Assembly: GCA_937897645.1 (NCBI GenBank) | Contig: CALCNV010000163.1 | Location: 1 to 29,837 of the forward strand | DNA length: 29,837 nucleotides | Source: an uncultured Lysobacteraceae bacterium | Lineage (GTDB): Bacteria; Pseudomonadota; Gammaproteobacteria; Xanthomonadales; Xanthomonadaceae | Reading direction: 5' to 3' | Part shown: positions 15,536-24,419 of the stretch, in pieces | Layout of the letters: every line of letters begins with the position of its first letter | Numbering within the stretch: the first letter of the stretch is position 1 | Notes under the pieces: model-generated | Database searches by the model: none | The model's input: only the letters and a program-made list of their open reading frames with translations | What the model was told of the DNA's origin: nothing | Position numbers and translations under genes: made by a program

Positions 15536-16918
15536 ATGACCCAACGCCAGGCCCAGAAGAAACCCTCGCCGGAGAAACCGGAAAGCTCGTTGCGCCGCTG
15601 GTTGAAGGAACGCAGCATCACCGAAGTCGAGTGCCTGGTGCCCGACATCACCGGCATCGCCCGCGGCAAGATCATCCCCGCCGACAAGTTCTCCCACGAC
15701 TACGGCACGCGACTGCCCGAAGGCATCTTCGCCACCACGGTCACCGGCGATTACCCGGACGATTACTACGACCTCACCTCGCCCTCGGATTCGGACATGT
15801 TCCTGCGTCCCGACCCCGACACCGTGCGCATGGTGCCATGGGCAACCGACCCCACCGCACAGGTCATCCACGATTGCTACACCAAGGACGGCAAGCCGCA
15901 TGACCTCGCCCCGCGCAATGTTCTGCGCCGCGTGCTCGAAGCGTATGAGGACGCAGGCCTGAACCCCGTGGTCGCGCCCGAGCTTGAATTCTTCCTGGTG
16001 CAGAAAAACACCGATCCGGATTTCCCGCTGCTGCCTCCCGCCGGTCGTTCCGGTCGCCCGGAGACCGCACGCCAGTCGTACTCGATCGATGCGGTCAACG
16101 AATTCGATCCCATCCTCGACCTGATGTACGACTACTGCGATGCGATGGAACTGGACGTGGATACGCTGATCCACGAATCCGGCGCCGCGCAGCTTGAAGT
16201 CAACTTCATCCACGACGACCCGCTGTCACGTGCGGACCAGGTATTCCTGTTCAAGCGCACCATGCGCGAAGCGGCGATGCGCCATGGCATCTACGCCACC
16301 TTCCTGGCCAAGCCCATGGAGAACGAGCCGGGCAGCGCCATGCACATCCACCAGAGCCTGCTGGACAAGAAAGGAAACAACGTATTTGCCGGGAAAAGCG
16401 AAGGCAAGCAGAGCAAGATCTTCAGCCAGTACTTGGGTGGGCTGCAGAAATACGTCCCCATGGCCATGGCATTTTTCGCGCCGAACGTGAATTCCTATCG
16501 CCGGCTTGCACTCGGGCAGGTAGCGCCGATCAACGTGCAATGGGGGTACGACAACCGGACCTGCGGCCTGCGCGTGCCGATGGACACGATGGAAAACACG
16601 CGCGTGGAAAGCCGCTTTGCCGGGTCCGATGCCAATCCCTATCTCGCCATGGCGGCGACACTGGCGTGTGGACTGTTGGGTATGCGCGAGGAGTTGAAGG
16701 CGACGTCGCCGTTGACGACCAGTGCGCAGGACATCGGTTTCGAACTGCCGCGCTCGTTGGGCGAGGCGCTGGACGAAATGGAAGGCTGCAAGCCGCTGCA
16801 GGACCTGCTGGGCGCACGCTTCGTGCGCGCCTACGTGTCCGTGAAGCGCAAGGAATACGAGACCTTCTTCCGCGTGATCAGTTCGTGGGAGCGGGAATTT
16901 CTGTTGTTGAACGTATAA
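15536..16918 (+). CDS. puuA: Gamma-glutamylpolyamine synthetase, PuuA paralogue 2 (glutamine synthetase family)
   Basis: This is a second gamma-glutamyl amine synthetase of 460 aa with a glutamine synthetase fold. Visible features are the opening TEVECLVPDITGIARGK, the metal-binding PELEFFLVQ (Glu149, Glu151), MHIHQSL (His260, His262), NSYRRLA, QWGYDNRT with Trp326, and VESRFAGSDANPYL with Arg350. It differs from the divergent paralogue through most of its length while keeping the same active-site frame. It starts 9 bases after puuD, so the two are surely co-transcribed. Pseudomonas carries several such synthetases (PauA) with different amine preferences. By analogy this copy may serve another polyamine or monoamine, or the main putrescine flux. 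The amine specificity cannot be read from sequence. Confidence 0.9.
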   Translation: MTQRQAQKKPSPEKPESSLRRWLKERSITEVECLVPDITGIARGKIIPADKFSHDYGTRLPEGIFATTVTGDYPDDYYDLTSPSDSDMFLRPDPDTVRMVPWATDPTAQVIHDCYTKDGKPHDLAPRNVLRRVLEAYEDAGLNPVVAPELEFFLVQKNTDPDFPLLPPAGRSGRPETARQSYSIDAVNEFDPILDLMYDYCDAMELDVDTLIHESGAAQLEVNFIHDDPLSRADQVFLFKRTMREAAMRHGIYATFLAKPMENEPGSAMHIHQSLLDKKGNNVFAGKSEGKQSKIFSQYLGGLQKYVPMAMAFFAPNVNSYRRLALGQVAPINVQWGYDNRTCGLRVPMDTMENTRVESRFAGSDANPYLAMAATLACGLLGMREELKATSPLTTSAQDIGFELPRSLGEALDEMEGCKPLQDLLGARFVRAYVSVKRKEYETFFRVISSWEREFLLLNV

Positions 16919-16925
16919 ACCTACG

Positions 16926-17009
16926 GTAGGAGCGCCCCATGGGCGCGAGCTCTTGATTTTGCCGTTACGCGTAAAGCTTCCAGAGCTCGCGCCCATGGGG
17001 CGCTCCTAC
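16926..17009. repeat. GTAGGAG-type paired REP-like hairpin next to the spuC-like gene ribosome site
   Basis: Arms 16926-16952 and 16983-17009 are 27-base exact inverted copies of the element also found at 1-66, 4089-4161 and 24252-24329, here with a 30-base loop. It begins 7 bases after the puuA stop and ends 18 bases before the next start codon, just ahead of the GGAG ribosome site at 17019-17022. It is therefore part of the messenger leader of the aminotransferase gene. Confidence 0.93.
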
Positions 17010-17027
17010 CAAACACTCGGAGTTTCA

Positions 17028-18392
17028 ATGGAACATCTAGACACCCGTGCACTGCAGCAGCTCGACGCCGCCCACCACCTGCATCCCTTCAACGACAACG
17101 CCGCATTGGCCAAGAAAGGCACGCGCATCCTGACCAAGGGTGAAGGCGCCTACGTATGGGACGCGCAAGGCAACAAGCTGCTGGATGCATTCGCCGGGCT
17201 CTGGTGCGTCAACGTCGGCTATGGCCGCAAGGAGCTGGGCGAAGTGGCATCGAAGCAGATGACGCAGCTGGCCTACTACAACAGCTTCTTCCAGTGCACC
17301 ACCGAACCGACCATCCTGCTCGCGGCCAAGCTGGCCGAACTGACCCCGGCCGACTTGAACCATGCGTTCTTCACCAACTCCGGTTCCGAGGCCAACGACA
17401 CCATCCTGCGCCTGGTGCGGCATTTCTGGGCGGTGCAGGACCAACCGCAGAAGAACATCTTCATCGGCCGCCATAACGGCTACCACGGCACCACCATGGC
17501 GGGTGCCAGCCTGGGCGGCATGGCCGGCATGCACAAGCAGGGCGGCCTGCCGATCCCCGACATCCACCACATCGATCCGCCGTTCTGGTTCGCCGATGGC
17601 GGTGACATGGATCCGGACGAATACGGCCTGGTCGCGGCGCGCCGCCTGGAAGCCAAGATCCTCGAACTCGGCCCGGACCGCGTGGCCGCCTTCATCGGTG
17701 AGCCCATCATGGGTGCCATCGGCGTCTATATCCCGCCGATGACCTACTGGCCGGAAATCGAACGCATCTGCCGCAAGTACGACGTGCTGCTGGTCGCGGA
17801 TGAAGTGATCTGCGGGTTTGGCCGCACCGGGGAATGGTTCGCCGCCGATTATTTCGGCTTTACGCCCGACGTCATGACCCTGGCCAAGGGCATCACCTCC
17901 GGCTACATCCCGCTCGGTGCCGCGATGTTCAACAACCGCGTCGCTGGCGTGCTGGCCAACCAGGGTGGCGAGCTGGCGCATGGTTGCACCTATTCGGGGC
18001 ATCCGGTGTGCACGGCGGTGGCGCTGGAAAACATCCGCATCCTGCAGGACGAGAAGATCGTCGAGACCTGCAAGAACGACACCGCGCCGTACCTGGCCAA
18101 GCGCTGGGCCGAGCTGGGCGAACACCGCCTGGTCGGCGAAGCGCGCATCGCCGGCATGGTTGGCGCGCTCGAACTCGTCCCCGACAAGGGCCGGCGTGCA
18201 TTCTTCGATGATCGCGGTACAGTGGGGCAACTCTGTCGTGACAAGGCGTTGGCCAACGGGTTGATCCTGCGCGCCACGTACGATGCGATGTTGTTGTCGC
18301 CGCCATTGATCATCAGCAAGGCGCAGGTGGACGAGTTGTTCGAAAAAACCTGGAAAGCGTTGAATGAAACCGCCACGGAACTGGGCATGTAA
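17028..18392 (+). CDS. spuC: Putrescine/polyamine:pyruvate aminotransferase, SpuC-like (class III, PLP)
   Basis: SpuC of Pseudomonas moves an amino group from putrescine (and other omega-amines) to pyruvate. This 454-aa class III aminotransferase matches SpuC block by block: DAFAGLWCVNVGYGRKEL (53-70), TNSGSEANDTILRLVRHFW, GRHNGYHGTTMAGASLGGM, Asp258 in VADEVICGFGRTGEWF, the PLP lysine Lys287 in TLAKGITSGYIPLG, and CTYSGHPVCTAVALENIRIL. The start has GGAG 5 bases upstream. It lies between puuA and potF, so it is clearly part of the polyamine operon. It could open a direct transaminase route parallel to gamma-glutamylation. Alternatively it may act on GABA, since no separate PuuE-type GABA transaminase is seen here; both functions are possible. 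Confidence 0.9.
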   Translation: MEHLDTRALQQLDAAHHLHPFNDNAALAKKGTRILTKGEGAYVWDAQGNKLLDAFAGLWCVNVGYGRKELGEVASKQMTQLAYYNSFFQCTTEPTILLAAKLAELTPADLNHAFFTNSGSEANDTILRLVRHFWAVQDQPQKNIFIGRHNGYHGTTMAGASLGGMAGMHKQGGLPIPDIHHIDPPFWFADGGDMDPDEYGLVAARRLEAKILELGPDRVAAFIGEPIMGAIGVYIPPMTYWPEIERICRKYDVLLVADEVICGFGRTGEWFAADYFGFTPDVMTLAKGITSGYIPLGAAMFNNRVAGVLANQGGELAHGCTYSGHPVCTAVALENIRILQDEKIVETCKNDTAPYLAKRWAELGEHRLVGEARIAGMVGALELVPDKGRRAFFDDRGTVGQLCRDKALANGLILRATYDAMLLSPPLIISKAQVDELFEKTWKALNETATELGM

Positions 18393-18393
18393 A

Positions 18394-18450
18394 CCGGCAG
18401 GGTAGGGAGCCGGCACGGTAAACAACGGGCGTCCCCGGCAACGCGGGGCG
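18394..18450 (+). promoter_or_regulatory. Hairpin-rich leader before potF
   Basis: Two GC-rich hairpins follow the spuC-like stop codon: CCGGC (18394-18398) with GCCGG (18409-18413), and a larger one formed by CGTCCCCG (18430-18437) and CGCGGGGCG (18442-18450). No T-run follows. They could stabilise or attenuate the transcript between the aminotransferase and the transporter genes. This is a structural observation only. Confidence 0.35.
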
Positions 18451-18493
18451 TGACTGCAACCTAATGATGCCTTCGGGCGATGTGGAGAGTGCA

Positions 18494-19618
18494 ATGAAGC
18501 TGCGAATACTGGGTGTAATGATGGCCGCCTGTACGCTCGCCGCGTGCGGTGGCAAGGGTGAGGACAAGGCTGCAACCGCTGCAACGGGCGGCGACAAGAG
18601 CGTCAACGTCTACAACTGGTCCGACTACATCGCCGAAGACACCAACGAGAACTTCGAGAAGGCGACCGGCATCAAGGTCACCTACGACGTGTTCGACAGC
18701 AACGAAGTGCTGGAGACCAAGTTGCTTGCCGGTTCCAGCGGCTATGACGTGGTCGTACCGACGCTGAACTTCCTGGGACGCCAGATCCAGGCGGGGGTGT
18801 TCCTGCCGCTGGATAAATCCAAGATCCCCAATTACGCCAACCTCGATCCCGAGCTGATGAAACGGCTGGAGTCGCAGGACCCCGGCAACACCTACGCCAT
18901 TCCCTACATGTGGGGCACCACCGGCATCGGCTACAACGTCGACAAGGTCAAGGCCGCGTTCGGCAGCACCGATATCACCAACAGCCTGGACCTGATCTTC
19001 AAGCCGGAGAACATTTCCAAACTGAAGGACTGCGGCGTGACCTTGCTGGATACGCCTTCGGAAATCATCCCGATTGCGCTCAATTACCTCGGTGAAGATC
19101 CCAACAGCACTGATCCGGCCGTGATCGACAAAGCCGCCGCGCTGCTGAAGACGGTGCGTCCATACATCACCAATTTCCATTCCTCGCAGTACATCGATGG
19201 CCTGGCCAACGGCGATACCTGCCTGGTGCTGGGCTGGTCGGGCGACATCATCCAGGCGCGTGACCGCGCGGCCGAAGCAGGCAACGGCGTCAACATCGCG
19301 TACGCCATCCCCAAGGAAGGCGCGCCGCAGTGGTTCGACATGCTTTCCATCCCCAAGGATGCCAAGCACGTGGACGAGGCCTATGCCTACATCAACAACC
19401 TGCTGGATCCGCAGGTGATGGCCAACAACTCCAACTTCATCAGCTATCCCAACGCGATTCCCAAGGCCAAGGAACTGATGGAAAAGAGCATCACGGATGA
19501 TCCGACCATCTATCCGCCACCGGAAGTCGCCGCGAAACTCTTCACCTTCGCCATCATCCCGCCGGCCGTGAACGACCAGTACACGCGGATCTGGACGGAA
19601 CTCAAGACAGGCAAGTGA
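18494..19618 (+). CDS. potF: Putrescine-binding protein of the PotFGHI ABC importer (lipoprotein type)
   Basis: PotF captures putrescine in the periplasm and delivers it to the PotGHI channel. The 374-aa protein begins MKLRILGVMMAACTLAAC, a lipoprotein signal with lipobox LAAC and Cys18, so the mature protein should be lipid-anchored. The ligand-pocket residues of E. coli PotF, as I recall them, are largely preserved: Trp42, Ser43 and Tyr45 in YNWSDYI, Trp and Asp in LGWSGDIIQ, Phe and Asp in QWFDML, and Tyr in ISYPNA. PYMWGTTGIGYNVDKVK is another shared block. The chosen ATG has GGAGAG 4 bases upstream; an in-frame upstream ATG at 18464 would spoil the signal peptide. potG follows after an intrinsic-terminator-like hairpin. 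Confidence 0.92.
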   Translation: MKLRILGVMMAACTLAACGGKGEDKAATAATGGDKSVNVYNWSDYIAEDTNENFEKATGIKVTYDVFDSNEVLETKLLAGSSGYDVVVPTLNFLGRQIQAGVFLPLDKSKIPNYANLDPELMKRLESQDPGNTYAIPYMWGTTGIGYNVDKVKAAFGSTDITNSLDLIFKPENISKLKDCGVTLLDTPSEIIPIALNYLGEDPNSTDPAVIDKAAALLKTVRPYITNFHSSQYIDGLANGDTCLVLGWSGDIIQARDRAAEAGNGVNIAYAIPKEGAPQWFDMLSIPKDAKHVDEAYAYINNLLDPQVMANNSNFISYPNAIPKAKELMEKSITDDPTIYPPPEVAAKLFTFAIIPPAVNDQYTRIWTELKTGK

Positions 19619-19627
19619 TGGAACGGG

Positions 19628-19659
19628 CGGGGCAGCGGAAACGACTGCCCCGTTTCGTT
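19628..19659 (+). terminator. Intrinsic-terminator-like hairpin between potF and potG
   Basis: CGGGGCAG (19628-19635) pairs with CTGCCCCG (19645-19652) around a 9-base loop and is followed by TTTCGTT. It starts 9 bases after the potF stop and 102 bases before the potG start. Being inside the operon, it probably causes partial termination, so the binding protein would be made in excess over the ATPase and permeases. Confidence 0.68.
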
Positions 19660-19729
19660 ACTGGTTTGTTTCTTTCCCGGGCCGGTGTTTGCCGGCCTGT
19701 TACCAGGATTTGATTGACGGGGAATCAGC

Positions 19730-20853
<1,124 letters not shown>

Positions 20854-20857
<4 letters not shown>

Positions 20858-21768
20858 ACACCAAATTCTTCAAGAAACTGCTGCCGGGTTCGCGTTGGGC
20901 CGTCATAGGCGTGCCTTACCTGTGGATGCTGGTGTTCTTCGCGATTCCGTTCCTCATCGTGTTGCGCATCTCGTTCTCCATGCGTGACCAGGGGCGCTCG
21001 CCGCCGTATACGCCGATCCTGCAATACATCGAAAACGCGCTCACGATGAAGCTCAATCTGAGCAACTACCTGACGCTAATCACCGACCCCTTGTACCTGC
21101 AGGCCTACGGCAGCTCGCTGTGGATCGCAGGCGTGTCGACCCTGTTGGCACTGTTGATCGGCTACCCCATCGCCTATGTGATCTCGAAGATGCCGCCGTC
21201 GTCGCGCAACATCGCGATGATGCTGGTGATCCTGCCGTCGTGGACGTCGTTCCTGATCCGGGTGTACGCCTGGGTCGGCATCCTCAAGAACAATGGCCTG
21301 CTCAACAACCTGCTGATGAAGATCGGCGTGATCGACGAGCCGCTGAAGATCCTGTACACGCCGACTGCTGCCTACATCGGCATCGTGTACTGCTACCTGC
21401 CTTTCATGATCCTGCCGCTGTATACCAACCTGATCAAGCACGACAACCGCCTGCTCGAAGCCGCCTACGACCTTGGCGCGAAGCCGTGGAAGGCGTTCCT
21501 CAAGATCACCCTGCCGTTGTCCAAGGCCGGCATCATCGCCGGCTGCATGCTGGTGATGATCCCGGCAGTAGGTGAATACGTGATCCCGGAAATGCTGGGC
21601 GGTCCCGATACGCTGATGATCGGCCGGCAACTGGTCAACGATTTCACCCAGGCAACTGACTGGCCGCGCGCCTCCGCCGTTGCCATCACCATGCTGCTGT
21701 TGCTGCTGGTGCCGATCCTCATATTCAACCGCGTGCAGCAGAACGAGATCGAAGGGAGGCTGACCTGA
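20854..21768 (+). CDS. potH: Putrescine ABC importer permease 1
   Basis: PotH is one of two inner-membrane channel subunits. The 304-aa protein has a first helix at about 15-35 (IGVPYLWMLVFFAIPFLIV), a long periplasmic loop with the KLNLSNYLTLI stretch, and five further helices, giving the six usual for BPD_transp_1 permeases. The ATPase-docking EAA loop is AAYDLGAKPWKAFLKITLPL near residues 200-220. The EYVIPEMLGGPDTLMIG block is shared with PotB/PotH proteins. It overlaps potG upstream (ATGA) and potI downstream by one base (TGATG), so stoichiometric translation is expected. Confidence 0.94.
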
Positions 21769-22610
21769 TGGACAGCCTGCGCAAGCACTGGTTCACCTGG
21801 AGCGTACTCGGCCTGGGCTTCACCTTCCTGTACCTGCCCATCCTGATCCTGATGGTCTACTCGTTCAACGAGAGCAAGCTGGCGACGGTATGGTCGGGCT
21901 TTTCGTTCAAGTGGTACGTCAAGCTGTTCAACGACCAGGCGATGATTGACGCGGCCTGGTTGAGCATCAAGATCGCCTTCTGGACCGCCACCGGCGCGGT
22001 GATCCTGGGCACGATGGCCTCGCTGGTGATGACGCGCATGCATCGCTTCCATGGCAAGACGCTGTTCGGTGCGCTGATCACGGCGCCGCTGGTGATGCCG
22101 GACGTGATCCTGGGCCTGTCGATGCTGCTGATGTTCGTGTCGCTGGGCAACATGGCGGGCCTGGAAGCCAAGGGCGTGTACTCGATCTGGATCGCGCACG
22201 TGACCTTCACCCTGGCCTTCGTCACGGTGGTGATCTCCTCGCGCATGGCGGAACTGGATAAATCCTTAGAGGAAGCCGCGATGGATCTCGGCGCCAACCG
22301 GGTCAAGGTCTTCTTCCAGATCACTTTGCCGATCATCACGCCGGCCCTGGTGTCGGGTTGGCTGCTGGCCTTCACTCTGTCGCTGGATGACGTGGTGATC
22401 GCGAGTTTCGTATCCGGCCCGGGTTCGACCACGTTGCCGATCAAGGTGTTCTCTTCGGTCAGGCGTGGCCTCAATCCTGAGATCAACGCCGTGGCCACGA
22501 TCATGGTCATGGTGGTGGCGCTAGGTGCGGTGGCGGCCTGGTGGTGGATGCGTCACGAAGAAAGGCGCAAGCAGCGTGACATGCAGCTTGCGCTGCAGGA
22601 CAACGGCTGA
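21768..22610 (+). CDS. potI: Putrescine ABC importer permease 2
   Basis: PotI is the partner permease of PotH. The 280-aa protein has a typical BPD_transp_1 layout of six helices. The first is at about 12-32 (VLGLGFTFLYLPILILMVYS), then comes SFKWYVKLFND, and the EAA loop AAMDLGANRVKVFFQITLP lies near 165-185. LSLDDVVIASFVSGPGSTTLP is the conserved stretch of the PotC/PotI subfamily. The start has GGGAGG 8 bases upstream and overlaps the potH stop by one base. It is the last gene of the puuD-to-potI plus-strand run; a repeat-rich gap follows. Confidence 0.94.
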   Translation: MDSLRKHWFTWSVLGLGFTFLYLPILILMVYSFNESKLATVWSGFSFKWYVKLFNDQAMIDAAWLSIKIAFWTATGAVILGTMASLVMTRMHRFHGKTLFGALITAPLVMPDVILGLSMLLMFVSLGNMAGLEAKGVYSIWIAHVTFTLAFVTVVISSRMAELDKSLEEAAMDLGANRVKVFFQITLPIITPALVSGWLLAFTLSLDDVVIASFVSGPGSTTLPIKVFSSVRRGLNPEINAVATIMVMVVALGAVAAWWWMRHEERRKQRDMQLALQDNG

Positions 22611-22619
22611 GGGAGTTGC

Positions 22620-22814
22620 TTAGAAAGTCCTTGCGCTTGATGTTGCCTTTGTCCTTGCCTTTGTCCTTGCTTTTTTTGCTTTTGCTTTTGCCTTTGCTTC
22701 GCCCCCTTTGTCAAAGGGGGCTACGGGGGATTTGCTCTTGATCCTGCTTTTTTCGCCCTGCGAATCGGGAGCAAGAGCAAATCCCCCTCGGTCCCCCTTT
22801 TACAAAGGGGGAGG
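22620..22814. repeat. Pyrimidine-rich tandem repeat followed by a paired hairpin element
   Basis: After potI comes a strand-biased pyrimidine tract. The 12-mer TGCCTTTGTCCT appears twice in tandem, followed by T-rich TTTTTTTGC / TTTTGC / TTTTGCC / TTTGC units up to about 22700. Then a paired element runs from 22702 to 22811. Its outer hairpins are CCCCCTTT-gtc-AAAGGGGG and CCCCCTTT-tac-AAAGGGGG, and its inner arms are GGGGGATTTGCTCTTG (22725-22740) with the inverse at 22772-22787. No open frame is convincing. The stretch fills most of the 245-base gap between potI and the dehydrogenase gene. Confidence 0.85.
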
Positions 22815-22855
22815 TTTCTACGGCCGGCTAACCTGATGGCTGGCAGAATCGATCC

Positions 22856-24241
22856 ATGCCACTCACTGTGAATGACTCCATGACCGTTGAAACCGTGAAT
22901 CCTGCGACCGGCAAGGTCGAATACACACTTGAACTGATGGATGCCGCCGTCATCGAGTCCATCCTCGCGGCATCGGCATCGGCGTTCCCCGCGTGGTCAT
23001 CGCGATCCATCGAGGAACGTGGGGAGTTCCTGCGTGCAGTTGCCACGCAACTGCGCGCGCGACGCGACGACATCCAGAAGGTGATGACCGCCGAGATGGG
23101 CAAGCTGTGCAAAGAGGCACTGGCTGAAATCGACAAGTGCGCCGATGGCTGCGATTACTACGCCACGCATGCGGCCGGTTATCTCAAGGATCAGCCCATT
23201 GCCACCGAAGCCAGTAGCAGCTACGTGCGCTTCGAACCGATTGGCTGCGTACTGGCGGTGATGCCGTGGAATTTCCCGTTGTGGCAGGTATTCCGTTTCC
23301 TCGCGCCGACCTTGATGGCGGGCAACGTGGCCGTGCTGAAGCACGCCAGCAACGTGCCGCGCTGCGCGGATGTGATCGAAGCGCTGCTACGCGATGCCGG
23401 AATCCCGGTCGGCGTGTTCGCCGCCTTGCATATCGACAACGAACAAGCGGCGAACGTGCTGCGCGACCCGCGCATTGCGGCGGTCACGCTGACCGGCAGC
23501 GAGCGGGCAGGGCGTTCGATCGCGGCCAATGCGGGCGACCAGTTGAAGAAATGCGTGATGGAACTGGGTGGGAGCGATGCCTTCGTGGTGCTGGAGGACG
23601 CGGACCTGGACAAGGCCGTCGCAGGCGCCATCACTTCGCGCTTCAGCAACGTGGGCCAGACCTGCATCGCCGCGAAACGCTTCGTGGTGGTTGATGCGAT
23701 CGCCGATGCGTTCGTGCAGCGCTTCGTGGAAGCGGCATCGCGGTTGAAGCTGGGTGATCCGCAGGACGAATCCACCACCTTGGGCCCCATGGCGCGGCAG
23801 GACTTGCGCGATGAACTGCACAAGCAGGTGCTGGACAGCATCGCCAAGGGTGCAAAGCCGCTGCTGGGCTGCACGCCTGACGATTCCCACGCCGGCTATC
23901 CCGCCTCCATCCTGGATAACGTGGTGCCTGGCATGCCGGCGTATGAAGAAGAGCTGTTCGGACCAGCGGCCAGCATCCTGCGGGTCAAGGACGAAGCCGA
24001 GGCAATTCGCGTGGCCAACGACACCAGCTTCGGACTGGGTGGCAGCGTGTGGACGGGTGACCGCGAGCGCGGCAATCGCGTCGCCCGCCAGTTGCAATGC
24101 GGCGCGGCTTTCGTCAATGCGGTAGTCAAGAGCGACGTGCGCCTGCCATTCGGCGGCAGCAAGCGTTCCGGTTTCGGCCGTGAGCTGGCCGAACACGGCA
24201 TCCACGAGTTCATGAACATCAAGACTGTCTACGTGGCCTGA
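22856..24241 (+). CDS. sad: Succinate semialdehyde dehydrogenase, Sad (YneI) type
   Basis: This enzyme oxidises succinate semialdehyde to succinate with NAD, the exit of the GABA branch into the TCA cycle. The 461-aa aldehyde dehydrogenase aligns with E. coli Sad through distinctive blocks: VMPWNFPLWQVFR, AGNVAVLKHASNV, VTLTGSERAGRSIAANAG, catalytic Glu236 in VMELGGSDAFVVL, nucleophile Cys270 in VGQTCIAAKRFVV, TLGPMARQDLRDELHKQV, and KRSGFGRELAEHGIHEF near the end. The first ATG (22856) lacks a strong ribosome site. A second in-frame ATG at 22880 is an alternative that would lose 8 residues. It lies downstream of the pot genes across a repeat-rich gap and probably has its own promoter, but its role completes the same pathway. 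Confidence 0.92.
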   Translation: MPLTVNDSMTVETVNPATGKVEYTLELMDAAVIESILAASASAFPAWSSRSIEERGEFLRAVATQLRARRDDIQKVMTAEMGKLCKEALAEIDKCADGCDYYATHAAGYLKDQPIATEASSSYVRFEPIGCVLAVMPWNFPLWQVFRFLAPTLMAGNVAVLKHASNVPRCADVIEALLRDAGIPVGVFAALHIDNEQAANVLRDPRIAAVTLTGSERAGRSIAANAGDQLKKCVMELGGSDAFVVLEDADLDKAVAGAITSRFSNVGQTCIAAKRFVVVDAIADAFVQRFVEAASRLKLGDPQDESTTLGPMARQDLRDELHKQVLDSIAKGAKPLLGCTPDDSHAGYPASILDNVVPGMPAYEEELFGPAASILRVKDEAEAIRVANDTSFGLGGSVWTGDRERGNRVARQLQCGAAFVNAVVKSDVRLPFGGSKRSGFGRELAEHGIHEFMNIKTVYVA

Positions 24242-24251
24242 GCCGCCCCAT

Positions 24252-24329
24252 GTAGGAGCGCCCCATGGGCGCGAGCTCTTCGAACGATGACGCAATCGCA
24301 AAGAGCTCGCGCCCATGGGGCGCTCCTAC
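24252..24329. repeat. GTAGGAG-type paired REP-like hairpin
   Basis: Arms 24252-24280 and 24301-24329 are exact 29-base inverted copies of the element at 4089-4161, with an unrelated 20-base loop. It starts 10 bases after the sad stop codon and ends about 90 bases before the pirin start, so it probably marks the end of the sad transcript. Confidence 0.93.
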
Positions 24330-24419
24330 CCGTGACATGGATGGAACGAAGGGTTGCGTGCGCCGTTGTTGCGAATGTACGCAAGGGCGTCATCTTGTAG
24401 GCACCGAAAAGGAGTCGCC

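Noticed and set aside
13166..16918. The puuA paralogues as ordinary glutamine synthetase GlnA
   Set aside because: Both lack the GlnA adenylylation-loop context and the usual glnA-ntrBC neighbourhood, and both sit among puu genes; PuuA-type assignment is better.
17037..18584. 515-residue antisense frame over the spuC-like gene
   Set aside because: It is a shadow of a well-matched aminotransferase gene; no domain signature and it crosses the intergenic gap.
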